A stretch of DNA of 64,000 bases. Source: CAWATZ01 sp963784995. Lineage in GTDB: Bacteria > Planctomycetota > Planctomycetia > Gemmatales > Gemmataceae. Both the position numbers and the translations under genes were made by a program. Every line of letters begins with the position of its first letter. Within the stretch, counting starts at the first letter, position 1. This document shows positions 45,831 through 62,913 of this stretch, piece after piece. The DNA lies in the NCBI GenBank assembly GCA_963784995.1, contig CAWATZ010000006.1, positions 1,364,001 through 1,428,000 on the forward strand, read 5' to 3'. The notes beneath the pieces were generated by a model. It did not search any database, had not been told where the DNA came from, and was given only the letters and a program-made list of their open reading frames with translations.

Positions 45831-46736
45831 ATGCCAGACGAAGTGCATACCCTGGACGCTGCTGCCCCGACGATAGTGGAAGCACCTCCAGCTGAAAGTC
45901 ATCCCTCGGCGGCACCGCCCGAGGAAACCCATCCGGAGGTTCCCTCCACCCCGCCGGAGCAAGCCCGGGAGCCGGAACCGACTCCCGAGGTTCCCGCGGA
46001 GCAGCCAGCAACGGCGGCGGTTCAGGTGGAGACGCCTGTGCCTGAACCTGCCGAACCCGCGGAACCGGCTGCTCCCGAAGCGGCCGCCGCGCCGGCTGAA
46101 GAGGAGCCGGCCGCTGCCGCTGCCGAGGAGCCGGCCGCTGCCGAACCGGCGCCCCCGCCGCCGGAGAACAAGAAGAAGTGGTACGTGGTCAAGGTGCAGA
46201 GCGGCCGGGAAGATTCGATCAAGGAGGCGATCGAGCGCCGGGTCAAGATCGAGGGTCTGGAGGAGTGTTTCGGCCAGATCATCATCCCGGTGGAAGTGGT
46301 CACCGAGATGCGGAACGGCCGGCGGGTCAAGAAGGAACACAAGCTCTATCCTGGCTACCTGATGGTCGAGGTGGAGTACAACAACAACATCCTCTACCTG
46401 TTCCGCGAGACGTCAGGCGTGGGCGATTTCGTCGGCCACACTGTCAAGCCCAACGGGGAGCAACGGCCGCCGACGCCGATGACCGACCGCGAAGTGGAGC
46501 GGATGCTTCACAAGGTTAATACCAAGACGGAAGAGCATACCCCAACGCGGACGACGGTCACGGCGCCGAAGTTCGATCGCGGGGATCGGCTGCGCGTGAC
46601 CGAGGGAACCTTCGCCACGATGGAAGGCGAGGTCCTGGAAATCAACCAGGAAAAGGGACAGGTCAAGCTGCAACTGACGATCTTCGGCCGGCCTGTCATG
46701 GTGGAACTGGAATACTGGCAAGTGGAGAAAGTGTAA
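45831..46736 (+). CDS. nusG: Transcription termination/antitermination factor NusG, N-terminally extended
   Basis: 301 residues. The NusG domain begins around KKKWYVVKVQSGREDSIKEA; then YPGYLMVEVEYNNNILYLFR, GVGDFVG and a KOW domain (FDRGDRLRVTEGTFATMEGE). Ahead of it is a Pro/Glu/Ala-rich extension of about 110 residues not found in E. coli. AGGAGGG precedes the ATG. It binds RNA polymerase and couples to translation. Confidence 0.93.
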   Translation: MPDEVHTLDAAAPTIVEAPPAESHPSAAPPEETHPEVPSTPPEQAREPEPTPEVPAEQPATAAVQVETPVPEPAEPAEPAAPEAAAAPAEEEPAAAAAEEPAAAEPAPPPPENKKKWYVVKVQSGREDSIKEAIERRVKIEGLEECFGQIIIPVEVVTEMRNGRRVKKEHKLYPGYLMVEVEYNNNILYLFRETSGVGDFVGHTVKPNGEQRPPTPMTDREVERMLHKVNTKTEEHTPTRTTVTAPKFDRGDRLRVTEGTFATMEGEVLEINQEKGQVKLQLTIFGRPVMVELEYWQVEKV

Positions 46737-46749
46737 GCGATTCGACCCT

Positions 46750-46832
46750 GTAGCGAACGCCCTCTGTGGCGTTCCGCAAGCCCTCCGTGGCGTTCCGGTG
46801 CCAAGCGGAACGCCACGGAGGGCGTTCCCTAC
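46750..46832. repeat. Hairpin repeat, family E, copy 1
   Basis: GTAGCGAACGCCCTCTGTGG.. and a shortened second left half pair with GCGGAACGCCACGGAGGGCG.. (46805-46832). A similar, longer hairpin follows rplL. Confidence 0.75.
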
Positions 46833-46972
46833 AAGAACAGAGCCGCACGCATCACGAATGTGTGCGGCTCTGAAAATTATTGGCGGAGGGGATTGCCGAT
46901 TCCGGATCGGCCTGCTAAAAAGTCTAATCTCAACCGCAGCAAGACGAAGTTGCGAGGCAGGAAGGAAAAGTC

Positions 46973-47437
46973 ATGGCTCGTGAGGTCAAGGCGCTGATCA
47001 AGCTGCAATGTCCGGGAGGGCAGGCCACGCCCGCTCCGCCCGTCGGCCCCGCTCTCGGTCAGCACGGCGTCAACATTGGGCAGTTCGTGCAGCAGTTCAA
47101 CGATCGCACCAAGGACAAGCGCGGTCTGATGCTGCCGGTGGTGATCACGGTCTATTCCGACCGGACGTTCGAGTTCGCCATCAAGAGCCCGCCGGCGGCG
47201 ATCTTGCTCAAGCGTGCCGCCGGGATCCCGATTGAGAAGAAGAAGGGCGGCGACCTGATCCCCGCCGAGGAAAAGACCAAGCAGAGCGGCAAGTACAAGG
47301 GCTTCAAGGTGACCAAGTCCCAGGTGATGGACATTGCCAAGGAGAAGATCCAGGACCTCAACGCCGGCGACATGGAAGCGGCGGCCCGGATCGTGGAGGG
47401 CACGGCCCGCAGCCTGGGCATCACCGTCGAAGGATAA
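46973..47437 (+). CDS. rplK: Ribosomal protein L11
   Basis: 154 residues, standard. GGQATPAPPVGPALGQHGVNIGQF, then KSPPAAILLKRAAG and the C-terminal RIVEGTARSLGITVEG. Binds 23S rRNA at the GTPase centre. Preceded by GGAAGGAAAAGTC. Confidence 0.96.
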   Translation: MAREVKALIKLQCPGGQATPAPPVGPALGQHGVNIGQFVQQFNDRTKDKRGLMLPVVITVYSDRTFEFAIKSPPAAILLKRAAGIPIEKKKGGDLIPAEEKTKQSGKYKGFKVTKSQVMDIAKEKIQDLNAGDMEAAARIVEGTARSLGITVEG

Positions 47438-47532
47438 ACCAAGCTCACAGGTGACTCGGGACCGCAGCTCGGCTCGGCGAGTTGGGCTGCGATCCCGGCT
47501 CCGTTTTGATGGGATTCGAGCGAGAGAACATC

Positions 47533-48558
47533 ATGGCCAAGAAGCAAGCCAACCCGGCCGAGGCAGCGGAGAAGCCGGCGGGAACCGACGGGGCAGAGGC
47601 CGCCAAGGCGAAGCCTGCCAAGGAAAAGCCCGAAGCAGCTGAGAAGCCCGCAGCTGAGAAGCCCACGACCGAAAAGCCGGCCGGCGAGAAGAAACCGAAG
47701 GAGCCCCGCAAGAAGGAAGACAAGGCCAAGCCCGATGCGGGCGCGGCCGGAGCCACTCCGGCACCGGCCGCAGCTCCGGCTGCGCCTGCTCCCGCGGCGG
47801 CCACTCCGGGACCGGCGCCGGGTGCGAAGAAGAAGGGCCGGCAGCCCGGCATTCCGCCGCGGCGCGGCAAGAAGCTGCGCAACCAGCTGAAGAACCTGTA
47901 TCAGAAGGTGGAGAAGGAATCGCCGGCGCCGCTGAAGAAGGCAATCAGCCTGATCAAGCAGGTGAAGCGCGTCAAGTTCGACGAGACCGTTGTGATCCAC
48001 ATGTCGCTGGGGATCGATCCGACCCAGAGCGACCAGATGATCCGCGGCACCGTGGCCCTGCCGAACGGCGTGGGCAAGTCAGAGCGCGTGCTGGTCTTCT
48101 GCCAGGGTGACGACGTGGCCAAGGCCAAGGCCGCGGGGGCGGACTATGCCGGCAGCGACGAACTGATCAAGAAGATCCAGGGCGAGGGCTGGCTGGAGTT
48201 CGATCGAGTGCTGGCCACGCAGTCCATGATGGGCCAGGTCAGCCGGCTGGGCAAGGTGCTCGGCCCGCGCGGCCTGATGCCGACGCCCAAGGCCGGCACG
48301 GTCATCACGGTCGGTCAGGACCTGGCCACGGTGGTGAAGGAATTCAAGGCCGGCAAGGTCGAGTACCGCTCCGACAAGGGCGGCAACGTCCACGCCCGCG
48401 TGGGCAAGATGAGCTTTGACGACGAGAAACTGGCCCAGAACATCACCACCTTTGTCGAGCAGATCCGCGCGGTCAAGCCGTCGGGGGTGAAGGGTCACTA
48501 CATCCGCTCCATCACTCTGCAAGGCACCATGACGCCGGGCGTCCAGGTGACCATGTAA
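47533..48558 (+). CDS. rplA: Ribosomal protein L1 with a long N-terminal extension
   Basis: 341 residues instead of about 230. The usual L1 begins at KKLRNQLKNLYQKVEKESPAPLKKA; before it are about 110 residues rich in Ala, Lys, Pro and Glu (for example EKPAAEKPTTEKPAGEKKP). The L1 core is intact: VALPNGVGKSERVLVF, RLGKVLGPRGLMPTPK, EYRSDKGGNVHARVG. The N-terminal part is low complexity and probably unstructured. ATG with a weak GAGAG site. Confidence 0.94.
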   Translation: MAKKQANPAEAAEKPAGTDGAEAAKAKPAKEKPEAAEKPAAEKPTTEKPAGEKKPKEPRKKEDKAKPDAGAAGATPAPAAAPAAPAPAAATPGPAPGAKKKGRQPGIPPRRGKKLRNQLKNLYQKVEKESPAPLKKAISLIKQVKRVKFDETVVIHMSLGIDPTQSDQMIRGTVALPNGVGKSERVLVFCQGDDVAKAKAAGADYAGSDELIKKIQGEGWLEFDRVLATQSMMGQVSRLGKVLGPRGLMPTPKAGTVITVGQDLATVVKEFKAGKVEYRSDKGGNVHARVGKMSFDDEKLAQNITTFVEQIRAVKPSGVKGHYIRSITLQGTMTPGVQVTM

Positions 48559-48656
48559 GCATTCGGGGCCTGACCCCTCCCACCGCAGGACGGGCTTCCC
48601 AGCAGCGAGGTGTCCAGCCGGCCTGGGAAGGCCGGCCTCCACATGAAAGAGACGCC

Positions 48657-49247
48657 ATGAGCAAGTTCATCAAGCAGATGGAAATGGCCAGCCTGAAGAA
48701 CACCTTCAAGGACGTTCGCGACCTGGCCTTCTTGAGTGTCAAGGGGTTGGCGGTCCAGGGAGGGGAGGCCGCCCTGCGCTCCACCCTGCGCAAGAAGAAG
48801 ATCCGGCTGAAGGTGGTCAAGAACAGCCTGGCCCGGCGGGTCTTCAGCGAACTGGGCCTGGGCATCGGTCCAGAGTCGAAGTACTGGGAAGGGCCGACGA
48901 TGCTGGCCTGGGGCCCCAGCAGCGTTTCCGAACTGTGCCAGGAGATCGACAAGGAGCTGAAGGTCCCCAAGACCGCCAAGCTGTTCGCCGAGAAGATCAC
49001 CAGGAAGGGCGCGGTCGCGGATGGTCAGGAAGTGAGCTGGGACACGGCCTCGAAGATGCCGACCCGGACCCAGGCCATCGGCGAGATCATCGGCATGATC
49101 CTGGGCGCGGGAGCCTCGATTGCCGGCTGCCTGGTCGGGCCCGGCAACCAGATTGCCGCCCAGGTACAGCAGGTCAGCGAGAAGACAGGCGAGGGCGAAA
49201 AGGCAGGCGAACCCGCGGCCGCTCCCGCCGAGGGTGGGACCGCTTGA
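48657..49247 (+). CDS. rplJ: Ribosomal protein L10
   Basis: 196 residues. LRKKKIRLKVVKNSLARRVF, then EGPTMLAWG and a C-terminal helix binding L7/L12. The C-terminal tail is Ala/Pro/Glu rich (EKAGEPAAAPAEGG). GAGAC precedes the ATG. An rplJL-type leader could exist in the 98 bases upstream but is not evident. Confidence 0.93.
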   Translation: MSKFIKQMEMASLKNTFKDVRDLAFLSVKGLAVQGGEAALRSTLRKKKIRLKVVKNSLARRVFSELGLGIGPESKYWEGPTMLAWGPSSVSELCQEIDKELKVPKTAKLFAEKITRKGAVADGQEVSWDTASKMPTRTQAIGEIIGMILGAGASIAGCLVGPGNQIAAQVQQVSEKTGEGEKAGEPAAAPAEGGTA

Positions 49248-49329
49248 TCGGAAGAGGAATCAACAACAGGCTATTACGCGATTGCTGCTCTGCTTCAAGC
49301 AGCTCTGACCTTGCGAGAAAGGATAAACA

Positions 49330-49731
49330 ATGGCTGACACTCCCGGCCCAATCATGGAATTGGGCGACAAGATTGCGAACCTCAAACTCACCGAGGCCGT
49401 CCTCCTGAAGAACTACCTGAAGGAGAAATACGGTCTGGAGCCTGCCTCCGGCGGCGCCGTCATCATGGCCCCGCAAGGTGGCGGTGGCGGCGAAGCGCCG
49501 AAGCCCGAGGTCAAGACCGAGTTCACGGTCCAGCTCGACGGCCTGGCCGACCCCGCCAAGAAGATCACCGTCATCAAGGTGGTCCGCGAGATCACCGGTC
49601 TGGGTCTGAAGGAAGCCAAGGACCTGGTCGAGGGCGCTCCCAAGCCCGTCAAGGAGAACATCTCCAAGGACGAGGCCGAGGCGCTCAAGAAGAAACTGGA
49701 AGACAACGGCGCCAAGGTGTCGCTGAAGTAA
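49330..49731 (+). CDS. rplL: Ribosomal protein L7/L12
   Basis: 133 residues. N-terminal dimerisation helices (MELGDKIANLKLTEAVLLKN), a Gly-rich hinge (about 45-60), then KTEFTVQLDG, ITVIKVVREITGLGLKEAKDLVEGAPKPVKENI. Followed by a long hairpin. Confidence 0.95.
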   Translation: MADTPGPIMELGDKIANLKLTEAVLLKNYLKEKYGLEPASGGAVIMAPQGGGGGEAPKPEVKTEFTVQLDGLADPAKKITVIKVVREITGLGLKEAKDLVEGAPKPVKENISKDEAEALKKKLEDNGAKVSLK

Positions 49732-49740
49732 CGGCGCGCT

Positions 49741-49833
49741 GTCCCCCGACCCCCTGCAGGGAACGCCCTCCGTGGCGTTCCGGTCCGATGCGGAACGCCA
49801 CGGAGGGCGTTCCCTGCAGGGGGTCGGGGGGAC
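49741..49833. repeat. Hairpin repeat, family E, copy 2
   Basis: Left arm 49741-49782 (GTCCCCCGACCCCCTGCAGG..) and right arm 49791-49833 pair nearly perfectly with an 8-base loop; one arm has an extra C. The inner GAACGCCCTCCGTGGCGTTCC is shared with the hairpin after nusG. Confidence 0.85.
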
Positions 49834-50309
49834 CGACCCACAATTTTCGATTTTCCATTTGTTTTTTTCGCGCCTTTGGTATAGAATGTGTTACTTGCGA
49901 TCGCTTGAAGGAGAAGAGGCGCGGCAACGGCTGACCAGGGTGACTCGGATGTTCCCTGATTGGACCGGCGAGCAGTTCCGTTGTCCTGACGGTGGAATGC
50001 AGCGTGCCACAATTCAATGCTTATCGCCCCCAGGCGTTCAAGTGCCAGGCCGAGCGCCTGGTTCCTCTTGCGCGCCCCCCAGAACAACCGCGTTCCGTTG
50101 TGTTCTGGCATGACCCCGGACCAAAAGATCCAGGGCGGTTCGCTTGCGGAACAGCGACTCCCGGCCCCAAACCATTCCTCTTGTTTGAATCCTCAATGAA
50201 TTCTCGGACTTGCACGGATACCTGGTAACCGCCGCCGCAATCCCTTGCGGGCGCTGCCAGCACGTGGTTCCGTTCGAGTCCGTGGCGCTTTTTTGGGAGG
50301 AGCACGACT
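49834..50309. other. Leader region upstream of rpoB
   Basis: About 475 bases without a supported gene. A short frame starting near 49892 lacks a ribosome site and has atypical composition. A possible promoter is listed separately. Confidence 0.45.
49859..49885 (+). promoter_or_regulatory. Possible promoter for rpoB-rpoC
   Basis: TTGTTT, a 15-base spacer and TATAGA. The spacer is short, so this is tentative. Confidence 0.35.
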
Positions 50310-54053
<3,744 letters not shown>

Positions 54054-54067
54054 AATGGTAAGCCGGC

Positions 54068-54206
54068 TTGCTCGACCCCTGCCGGCTTGCCCGGCAGGTG
54101 AAGCAGGTCAGCGGCTAGAAAAGACGAAAAGAAAAAGGTCTTCCTTCCTCTTCCTCTAGCCAGTGACCTCCTTCACCTGCCGGGCAAGCCGGCAGGGGTC
54201 GAGCAA
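54068..54206. repeat. 52-bp inverted repeat between rpoB and rpoC
   Basis: TTGCTCGACCCCTGCCGGCT.. (54068-54119) pairs with 54155-54206 with three mismatches. Inside each arm TGCCGG-CTTG-CCCGGCA is a smaller palindrome, so nested structures are possible. No U-run follows. The 35-base loop is purine-rich on the left and pyrimidine-rich on the right. Confidence 0.85.
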
Positions 54207-54410
54207 AGTGAGAAAAAAGCGTGCCAAAGACAAAAATTCGATTGCATTAACCCCCCGGATGTGCTGCAATGGGTGTGATGTGCGCAAACATTCCCATTTT
54301 CCCGGTATCAGACGATACCGGCACATCCGCGTTTGGAATTGTGAGCCTACCCTGGGCCGAAATGGCCCGGCCTGTGCGCCCCTGACGGCCTTAGACAGGA
54401 GAGCGTCCCA

Positions 54411-58916
<4,506 letters not shown>

Positions 58917-58948
58917 GGTTTGTGTCCTGACCGTGGCATGGTGAACGC

Positions 58949-58988
58949 GAACCGAGGGGGACGTTCTCAGGAGCGTCCCCCTCGGTTC
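58949..58988 (+). terminator. Probable terminator after rpoC
   Basis: GAACCGAGGGGGACG and CGTCCCCCTCGGTTC form a perfect 15-bp stem with a 10-base loop, followed by GTTTATT. The T-run is short but the stem is strong. Confidence 0.65.
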
Positions 58989-59028
58989 GTTTATTCCGGC
59001 TCAGAAAACAAACGTCCTTCGCTCGTCC

Positions 59029-59131
59029 CCAGGGCGATGCCCTGGGCTATCCTGTTGTGCCCCTTCGGGGCGAAAGACCTGGTTTTTCGCCCCGAAGGGG
59101 CACAACAGGATAGCCCAGGGCATCGCCCTGG
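59029..59131. repeat. Long hairpin repeat, family A, copy 4
   Basis: Arms 59029-59071 and 59089-59131 are perfect 43-base complements. The middle reads TATCCTGTTGTG and its partner CACAACAGGATA, differing from other copies at two positions on both sides. It lies between rpoC and rpsL. Confidence 0.9.
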
Positions 59132-59170
59132 GTCCGGAGCCGAGGCGGTCTTTTTCTTCCTGAGCCGCAA

Positions 59171-59233
59171 TAGCCGCGCCGCGCAGCGGAGCGCGTCGGC
59201 CGGTCCAACGCGCTCCGCTGCGCGGCGCGGCTA
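59171..59233. repeat. 26-bp hairpin before rpsL
   Basis: TAGCCGCGCCGCGCAGCGGA.. (59171-59196) and 59208-59233 are exact complements. It shares GCGCAGCGGAG with family B but is otherwise different. Confidence 0.8.
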
Positions 59234-59374
59234 AACGCCGGAAGAGGTTGCTAGAGCAGGAATTACGGCCCCTTCGGGCAAAGCAGCCTTGACCAGGAGG
59301 ACGGCGCCCACTAGGTTAAATGCTTCACGGCAACCGGCCGTGGCCCAAGGAACCCGAACCAAGCTAGAGTAGCG

Positions 59375-59749
59375 ATGCCGACGATCAATCAGTTGATTCG
59401 CAAGCCGCGCGTACAGCAGTACAGCCGGCCGAAACACCCGGCCATGCAGGGATGCCCGCAGAAGAAGGGCGTCTGCTTGCAGGTCAAGACGATGACGCCC
59501 AAGAAGCCCAATTCGGCCCTGCGGAAGATCGCCCGTGTGCGTCTGTCCAACGGGATCGAGGTGACCGCCTACATCCCCGGCGAAGGGCACAATCTGCAGG
59601 AGCACTCCATCGTGCTGGTGCGCGGCGGTCGCGTTCGCGACCTCCCGGGCGTCCGCTACCACATCATTCGTGGCGTGCTGGACTCCCAGGGCGTGCAGGG
59701 CCGTAAACAGGCCCGCTCCAAGTATGGAGCCAAACGAGAAGGCAAGTAA
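59375..59749 (+). CDS. rpsL: Ribosomal protein S12
   Basis: 124 residues. PTINQLIRKPR at the start, TPKKPNSALRKIARVRLSNG with Lys43, and RGGRVRDLPGVRYH. At position 88 the usual Lys is Arg; Lys-to-Arg here is a known streptomycin-resistance change. Otherwise standard. The ribosome site is weak, so the start rests on homology. Confidence 0.96.
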   Translation: MPTINQLIRKPRVQQYSRPKHPAMQGCPQKKGVCLQVKTMTPKKPNSALRKIARVRLSNGIEVTAYIPGEGHNLQEHSIVLVRGGRVRDLPGVRYHIIRGVLDSQGVQGRKQARSKYGAKREGK

Positions 59750-59807
59750 GCCGACCGGAGGCCGCTCCCTGCTGGGAGCGGTCTCCCTGGCAAAGGAGGA
59801 CTGCATC

Positions 59808-60053
59808 GTGATCACGGAGCTGAAGGTCACTCTGGACTTTTACTGCTGCAGCTGCGAGGAACCGGTGAGTGTCACGGTCCAGTGCAGCGGCAAAGGAATG
59901 GCCAGCAATCCCGCCCAGCCGCTGCCCGCGGTCCACGTCCCCTGCCCCTCCTGTGGACTGATCAATCGGCTGGTGTTCGAGCTGACCGGCCAGGTGCGCT
60001 CCGTCAAACCCTGCCCGCTCGTCCGGCCGCTGCCGGAGCCCTCGCTCAACTGA
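59808..60053 (+). CDS. Small Cys-rich (zinc-ribbon-like) protein
   Basis: 81 residues: two CxxC pairs, in FYCCSCEEPVSVTVQC and VPCPSCGLINRLVFELTG, suggest a zinc ribbon. It lies between rpsL and rpsG, where most bacteria have no gene. I chose GTG 59808 (GGAGG about 9 bases upstream) over an ATG inside rpsL. Function unknown; its location suggests a link to translation (inference). Confidence 0.7.
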   Translation: MITELKVTLDFYCCSCEEPVSVTVQCSGKGMASNPAQPLPAVHVPCPSCGLINRLVFELTGQVRSVKPCPLVRPLPEPSLN

Positions 60054-60146
60054 GGGGGTAGGACGGGTCTCCTGACCCGTCCTGCGAACCGGCCGGACGA
60101 CTGAACCGAGATTATCAAGCGCTAAAGGGATACGACAAGGTGAATC

Positions 60147-60617
60147 ATGGGTAAGCGAACTGCCTCTGCCGAAACGCTCAAGCCCGATGCGCGTTTCAAT
60201 TCCAAGCTGGTCAGCAAGTTCATCAACTGCCTGATGTGGGGCGGCAAGAAGGCGACCGCCATGCGCTGTTTCTACGGCGCCACGGACCTGATCAAGAAAC
60301 GGATGCCGGACGCCGACCCGCTGGAGGTCTTCACCACGGCGGTCGAACACGTCAAGCCGTCCGTCGAGGTGCGTTCCAAGCGCGTCGGCGGTGCCACCTA
60401 CCAGGTGCCGATGCAGGTGAACAAGACCCGCCAGCAGAGCCTGGCCATCCGCTGGATCATCGACGCGGCCCGCAAGAAGTCGGGCCGGCCGATGTTCCTG
60501 CGCCTGGCCGACGAGCTGATGGCCGCCTACCGGCGCGAGGGCGAGGCCATGACCAAACGCGAAAATACCATCAAGATGGCCGAGTCGAACAAGGCGTTCG
60601 CTCACTTTGCGTGGTAA
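60147..60617 (+). CDS. rpsG: Ribosomal protein S7
   Basis: 156 residues. KLVSKFINCLMWGGKKATAMR, then VFTTAVEHVKPSVEVRSKRVGG and RWIIDAARKKSGRPM. Binds 16S rRNA in the head. Standard length. Confidence 0.95.
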   Translation: MGKRTASAETLKPDARFNSKLVSKFINCLMWGGKKATAMRCFYGATDLIKKRMPDADPLEVFTTAVEHVKPSVEVRSKRVGGATYQVPMQVNKTRQQSLAIRWIIDAARKKSGRPMFLRLADELMAAYRREGEAMTKRENTIKMAESNKAFAHFAW

Positions 60618-60629
60618 CCGCGACAGCGC

Positions 60630-60759
60630 AACCACGAATAACGCGAATAACACGAAGAATAGTCCGTTCTGATGCCGCTTGCGGCCCTGAGAACGGTGAA
60701 CGAAGATGAAGGCAGCGGTGTCTTTGTCTTGATTCGTGTGCTTCGTGTTATTCGTGGTT
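60630..60759. repeat. Palindromic element between rpsG and fusA
   Basis: AACCACGAATAACGCGAATA.. (60630-60657) pairs with a region ending CTTCGTGTTATTCGTGGTT at 60759. An inner hairpin (CGTTCT..GAGAACG) lies near 60665-60695. Confidence 0.75.
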
Positions 60760-60779
60760 TTTTTATTGAGGGTGCGGCC

Positions 60780-62906
60780 ATGTCCTCTGCTGGGAGTAAA
60801 TACGATCTGTCGAAGATCCGCAATCTAGGCATCATCGCGCACATTGACGCCGGCAAGACGACGACCACCGAGCATCTGCTGTACTACGCTGGCAAGCACA
60901 AGCTGGGCGGCGTCGATGAGGGCACCACCGAGACCGACTGGGACGTGGAGGAGCAGGAGCGCGGCATCACCATTTACAGCGCCTGTATTCCGTTCCAGTG
61001 GCAGGACTGCACGATCAACCTGATCGACACGCCCGGCCACGTCGATTTCACGGCCGAGGTGGAGCGCTCCCTGCGCGTGCTGGACGGCTGCGTGGTGGTC
61101 TTCGATGCCCAGAAGGGGGTCGAGGCCCAATCGGAGACGGTCTGGAGGCAGGCCGACAAGTACCAGGTCCCCCGGATGGTGTTCATCAACAAGATGGACG
61201 TGGTCGGCGCCAACTTCGAGAACGCCGTCGAGGAGGTCCGCGAACGGCTCGAAGGTAACCCGGTGCCAATCACCATTCCCATCGGCAGCGGCTCGCCCAA
61301 GGACAGCGCAACACCGTTCAGCGGGATCATCGACCTGCTGGAAATGCAGGCGCTCTACTTCGACCACGCCAGCGAGGGCAAGACCTTCCACCGTGAGCCG
61401 ATTCCGGCCGAGTACGAGGAATCGGTCCACAGCTGGCGCGAGAAGCTGTTCGACGCCCTGACCAGGAACGACGATCAGGATCTGATCACCAGCGCCTACC
61501 TGGACGGCAAGCCGATCGCGCCCGCCACCATTCGCAAGGTGATCCGTGAGCAGACGCTCCGCCGGGTGATCCAGCCGGTGCTGGCCGGGTCGGGCCGGGA
61601 GCACATCGGCATCCAGCCTCTAATGGACGCCTGCTGCTGGTATCTGCCCAATCCACTCGATCGGCCACCCGTGGTCGGCGTCAATCCAAAGAAGAAGGAC
61701 AAGGAAGAGAAACGCAAGCCCGACCCAAAGGAGCCGTTCGCGGGCCTGGTGTTCAAGGTGGTGGCCGACACCAAGGGCGAGTTGTATTACATCCGCATTT
61801 ATTCGGGGACGCTCAAGGCCAACAGTCGGGTCTACAACCCCGGCAAGGACTGCAAGGAGCTGATCAGCAAGCTGTACCACACCCGAGCCGATCCCAAGCA
61901 GCGCGACGAGTTGCCCGAAACCTATGCCGGGGACATCATCGCGGTGCAGGGCCTGAAGGATTCGATCACCGGCGACACGCTCTGCGAGACGCAGAATCCC
62001 ATCCTGCTGGAGCGCATCCAGTTCGCCGAGGCGGTCGTGAGCCGATCGATCGAGCCGGAATCGTCGGCGGACCGGGCCAAGATGGAGGAGACGCTGGAAC
62101 GGCTCCGCAAGGAGGACCCGACGTTCCACTGGCGCATCGACAAGGACACGGGACAGACCCTGATGAGCGGCATGGGGATGCTGCACCTGGAGATCAAGCA
62201 GCACCGGATGGAGCGCGACTTCCGGCTCAAGCTGCGTGTGGGCAAGCCGCGCGTCAGCTACCGCGAGACGCTGCAAAAGCCGATCCGCGTCGTGGGGGAA
62301 TTCGATCGTCAGGCTGGCACCAGCAATCTGTTCGGCAAGGTGACCGTCGAGTTCCAGCCATACACTGCACCCAAGGGTGCGGAGTCGGTCCTGGTCCGAA
62401 GCCGGCTCAAGCCGGACGTGCTGACCCCGGCGCTGCTGGCCGCGGCCGAGAACGGCATTCGCGGAGCGCTCGATTCAGGCGAGCTGGGCTATCCGGTCAT
62501 GAACGTGCAGGCGACGATCGTGGATGCGGAGATGGACCTGCAATCATCCAACGAGGTGGCGTTCACCGCGGCCGGAGCGGACGCGGTCCGCAAGGCAATG
62601 CGCGACAACATCGTGCTGCTGGAACCGGTGATGCGCCTGGAGGTGACGGTGCCCGAGGAGGCCGTGGGGCCGGTGCTGTCGGACCTGACCGCCCGGCGGG
62701 CGACGGACGTTGAGGTTTTGGCCCGCGAAAAGAGCAAACTGCGCGTTGTCGAGGCAACCGTGCCGCTGCGGCGGATGTTCGACTACATGGACAAGGTCCG
62801 CAGTCTGACGCAGGGCCGGGCCTCCGCCACGATGGAACCGCACGAGTACGCCCCGGCGCCGCCCGAGGTGCTGCACGCGATGCTGCACCCGGAGGAGTCG
62901 TACTGA
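60780..62906 (+). CDS. fusA: Elongation factor G
   Basis: 708 residues, complete. AHIDAGKTT (20-28), ERGITIYSAC, DTPGHVDFTAEVERSLRVLDG, NKMD, GMGMLHLEI and a C-terminal EHEY-like (MEPHEYAPAP) end. Catalyses ribosome translocation. It has the usual domain order. Start chosen at ATG after GAGGGTGCGGCC. Confidence 0.96.
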   Translation: MSSAGSKYDLSKIRNLGIIAHIDAGKTTTTEHLLYYAGKHKLGGVDEGTTETDWDVEEQERGITIYSACIPFQWQDCTINLIDTPGHVDFTAEVERSLRVLDGCVVVFDAQKGVEAQSETVWRQADKYQVPRMVFINKMDVVGANFENAVEEVRERLEGNPVPITIPIGSGSPKDSATPFSGIIDLLEMQALYFDHASEGKTFHREPIPAEYEESVHSWREKLFDALTRNDDQDLITSAYLDGKPIAPATIRKVIREQTLRRVIQPVLAGSGREHIGIQPLMDACCWYLPNPLDRPPVVGVNPKKKDKEEKRKPDPKEPFAGLVFKVVADTKGELYYIRIYSGTLKANSRVYNPGKDCKELISKLYHTRADPKQRDELPETYAGDIIAVQGLKDSITGDTLCETQNPILLERIQFAEAVVSRSIEPESSADRAKMEETLERLRKEDPTFHWRIDKDTGQTLMSGMGMLHLEIKQHRMERDFRLKLRVGKPRVSYRETLQKPIRVVGEFDRQAGTSNLFGKVTVEFQPYTAPKGAESVLVRSRLKPDVLTPALLAAAENGIRGALDSGELGYPVMNVQATIVDAEMDLQSSNEVAFTAAGADAVRKAMRDNIVLLEPVMRLEVTVPEEAVGPVLSDLTARRATDVEVLAREKSKLRVVEATVPLRRMFDYMDKVRSLTQGRASATMEPHEYAPAPPEVLHAMLHPEESY

Positions 62907-62913
62907 GGGAATG

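Noticed and set aside
49892..50113. Small gene or leader peptide upstream of rpoB
   Set aside because: No ribosome site, odd composition, and no matching stop-and-pair leader structure that I can see.
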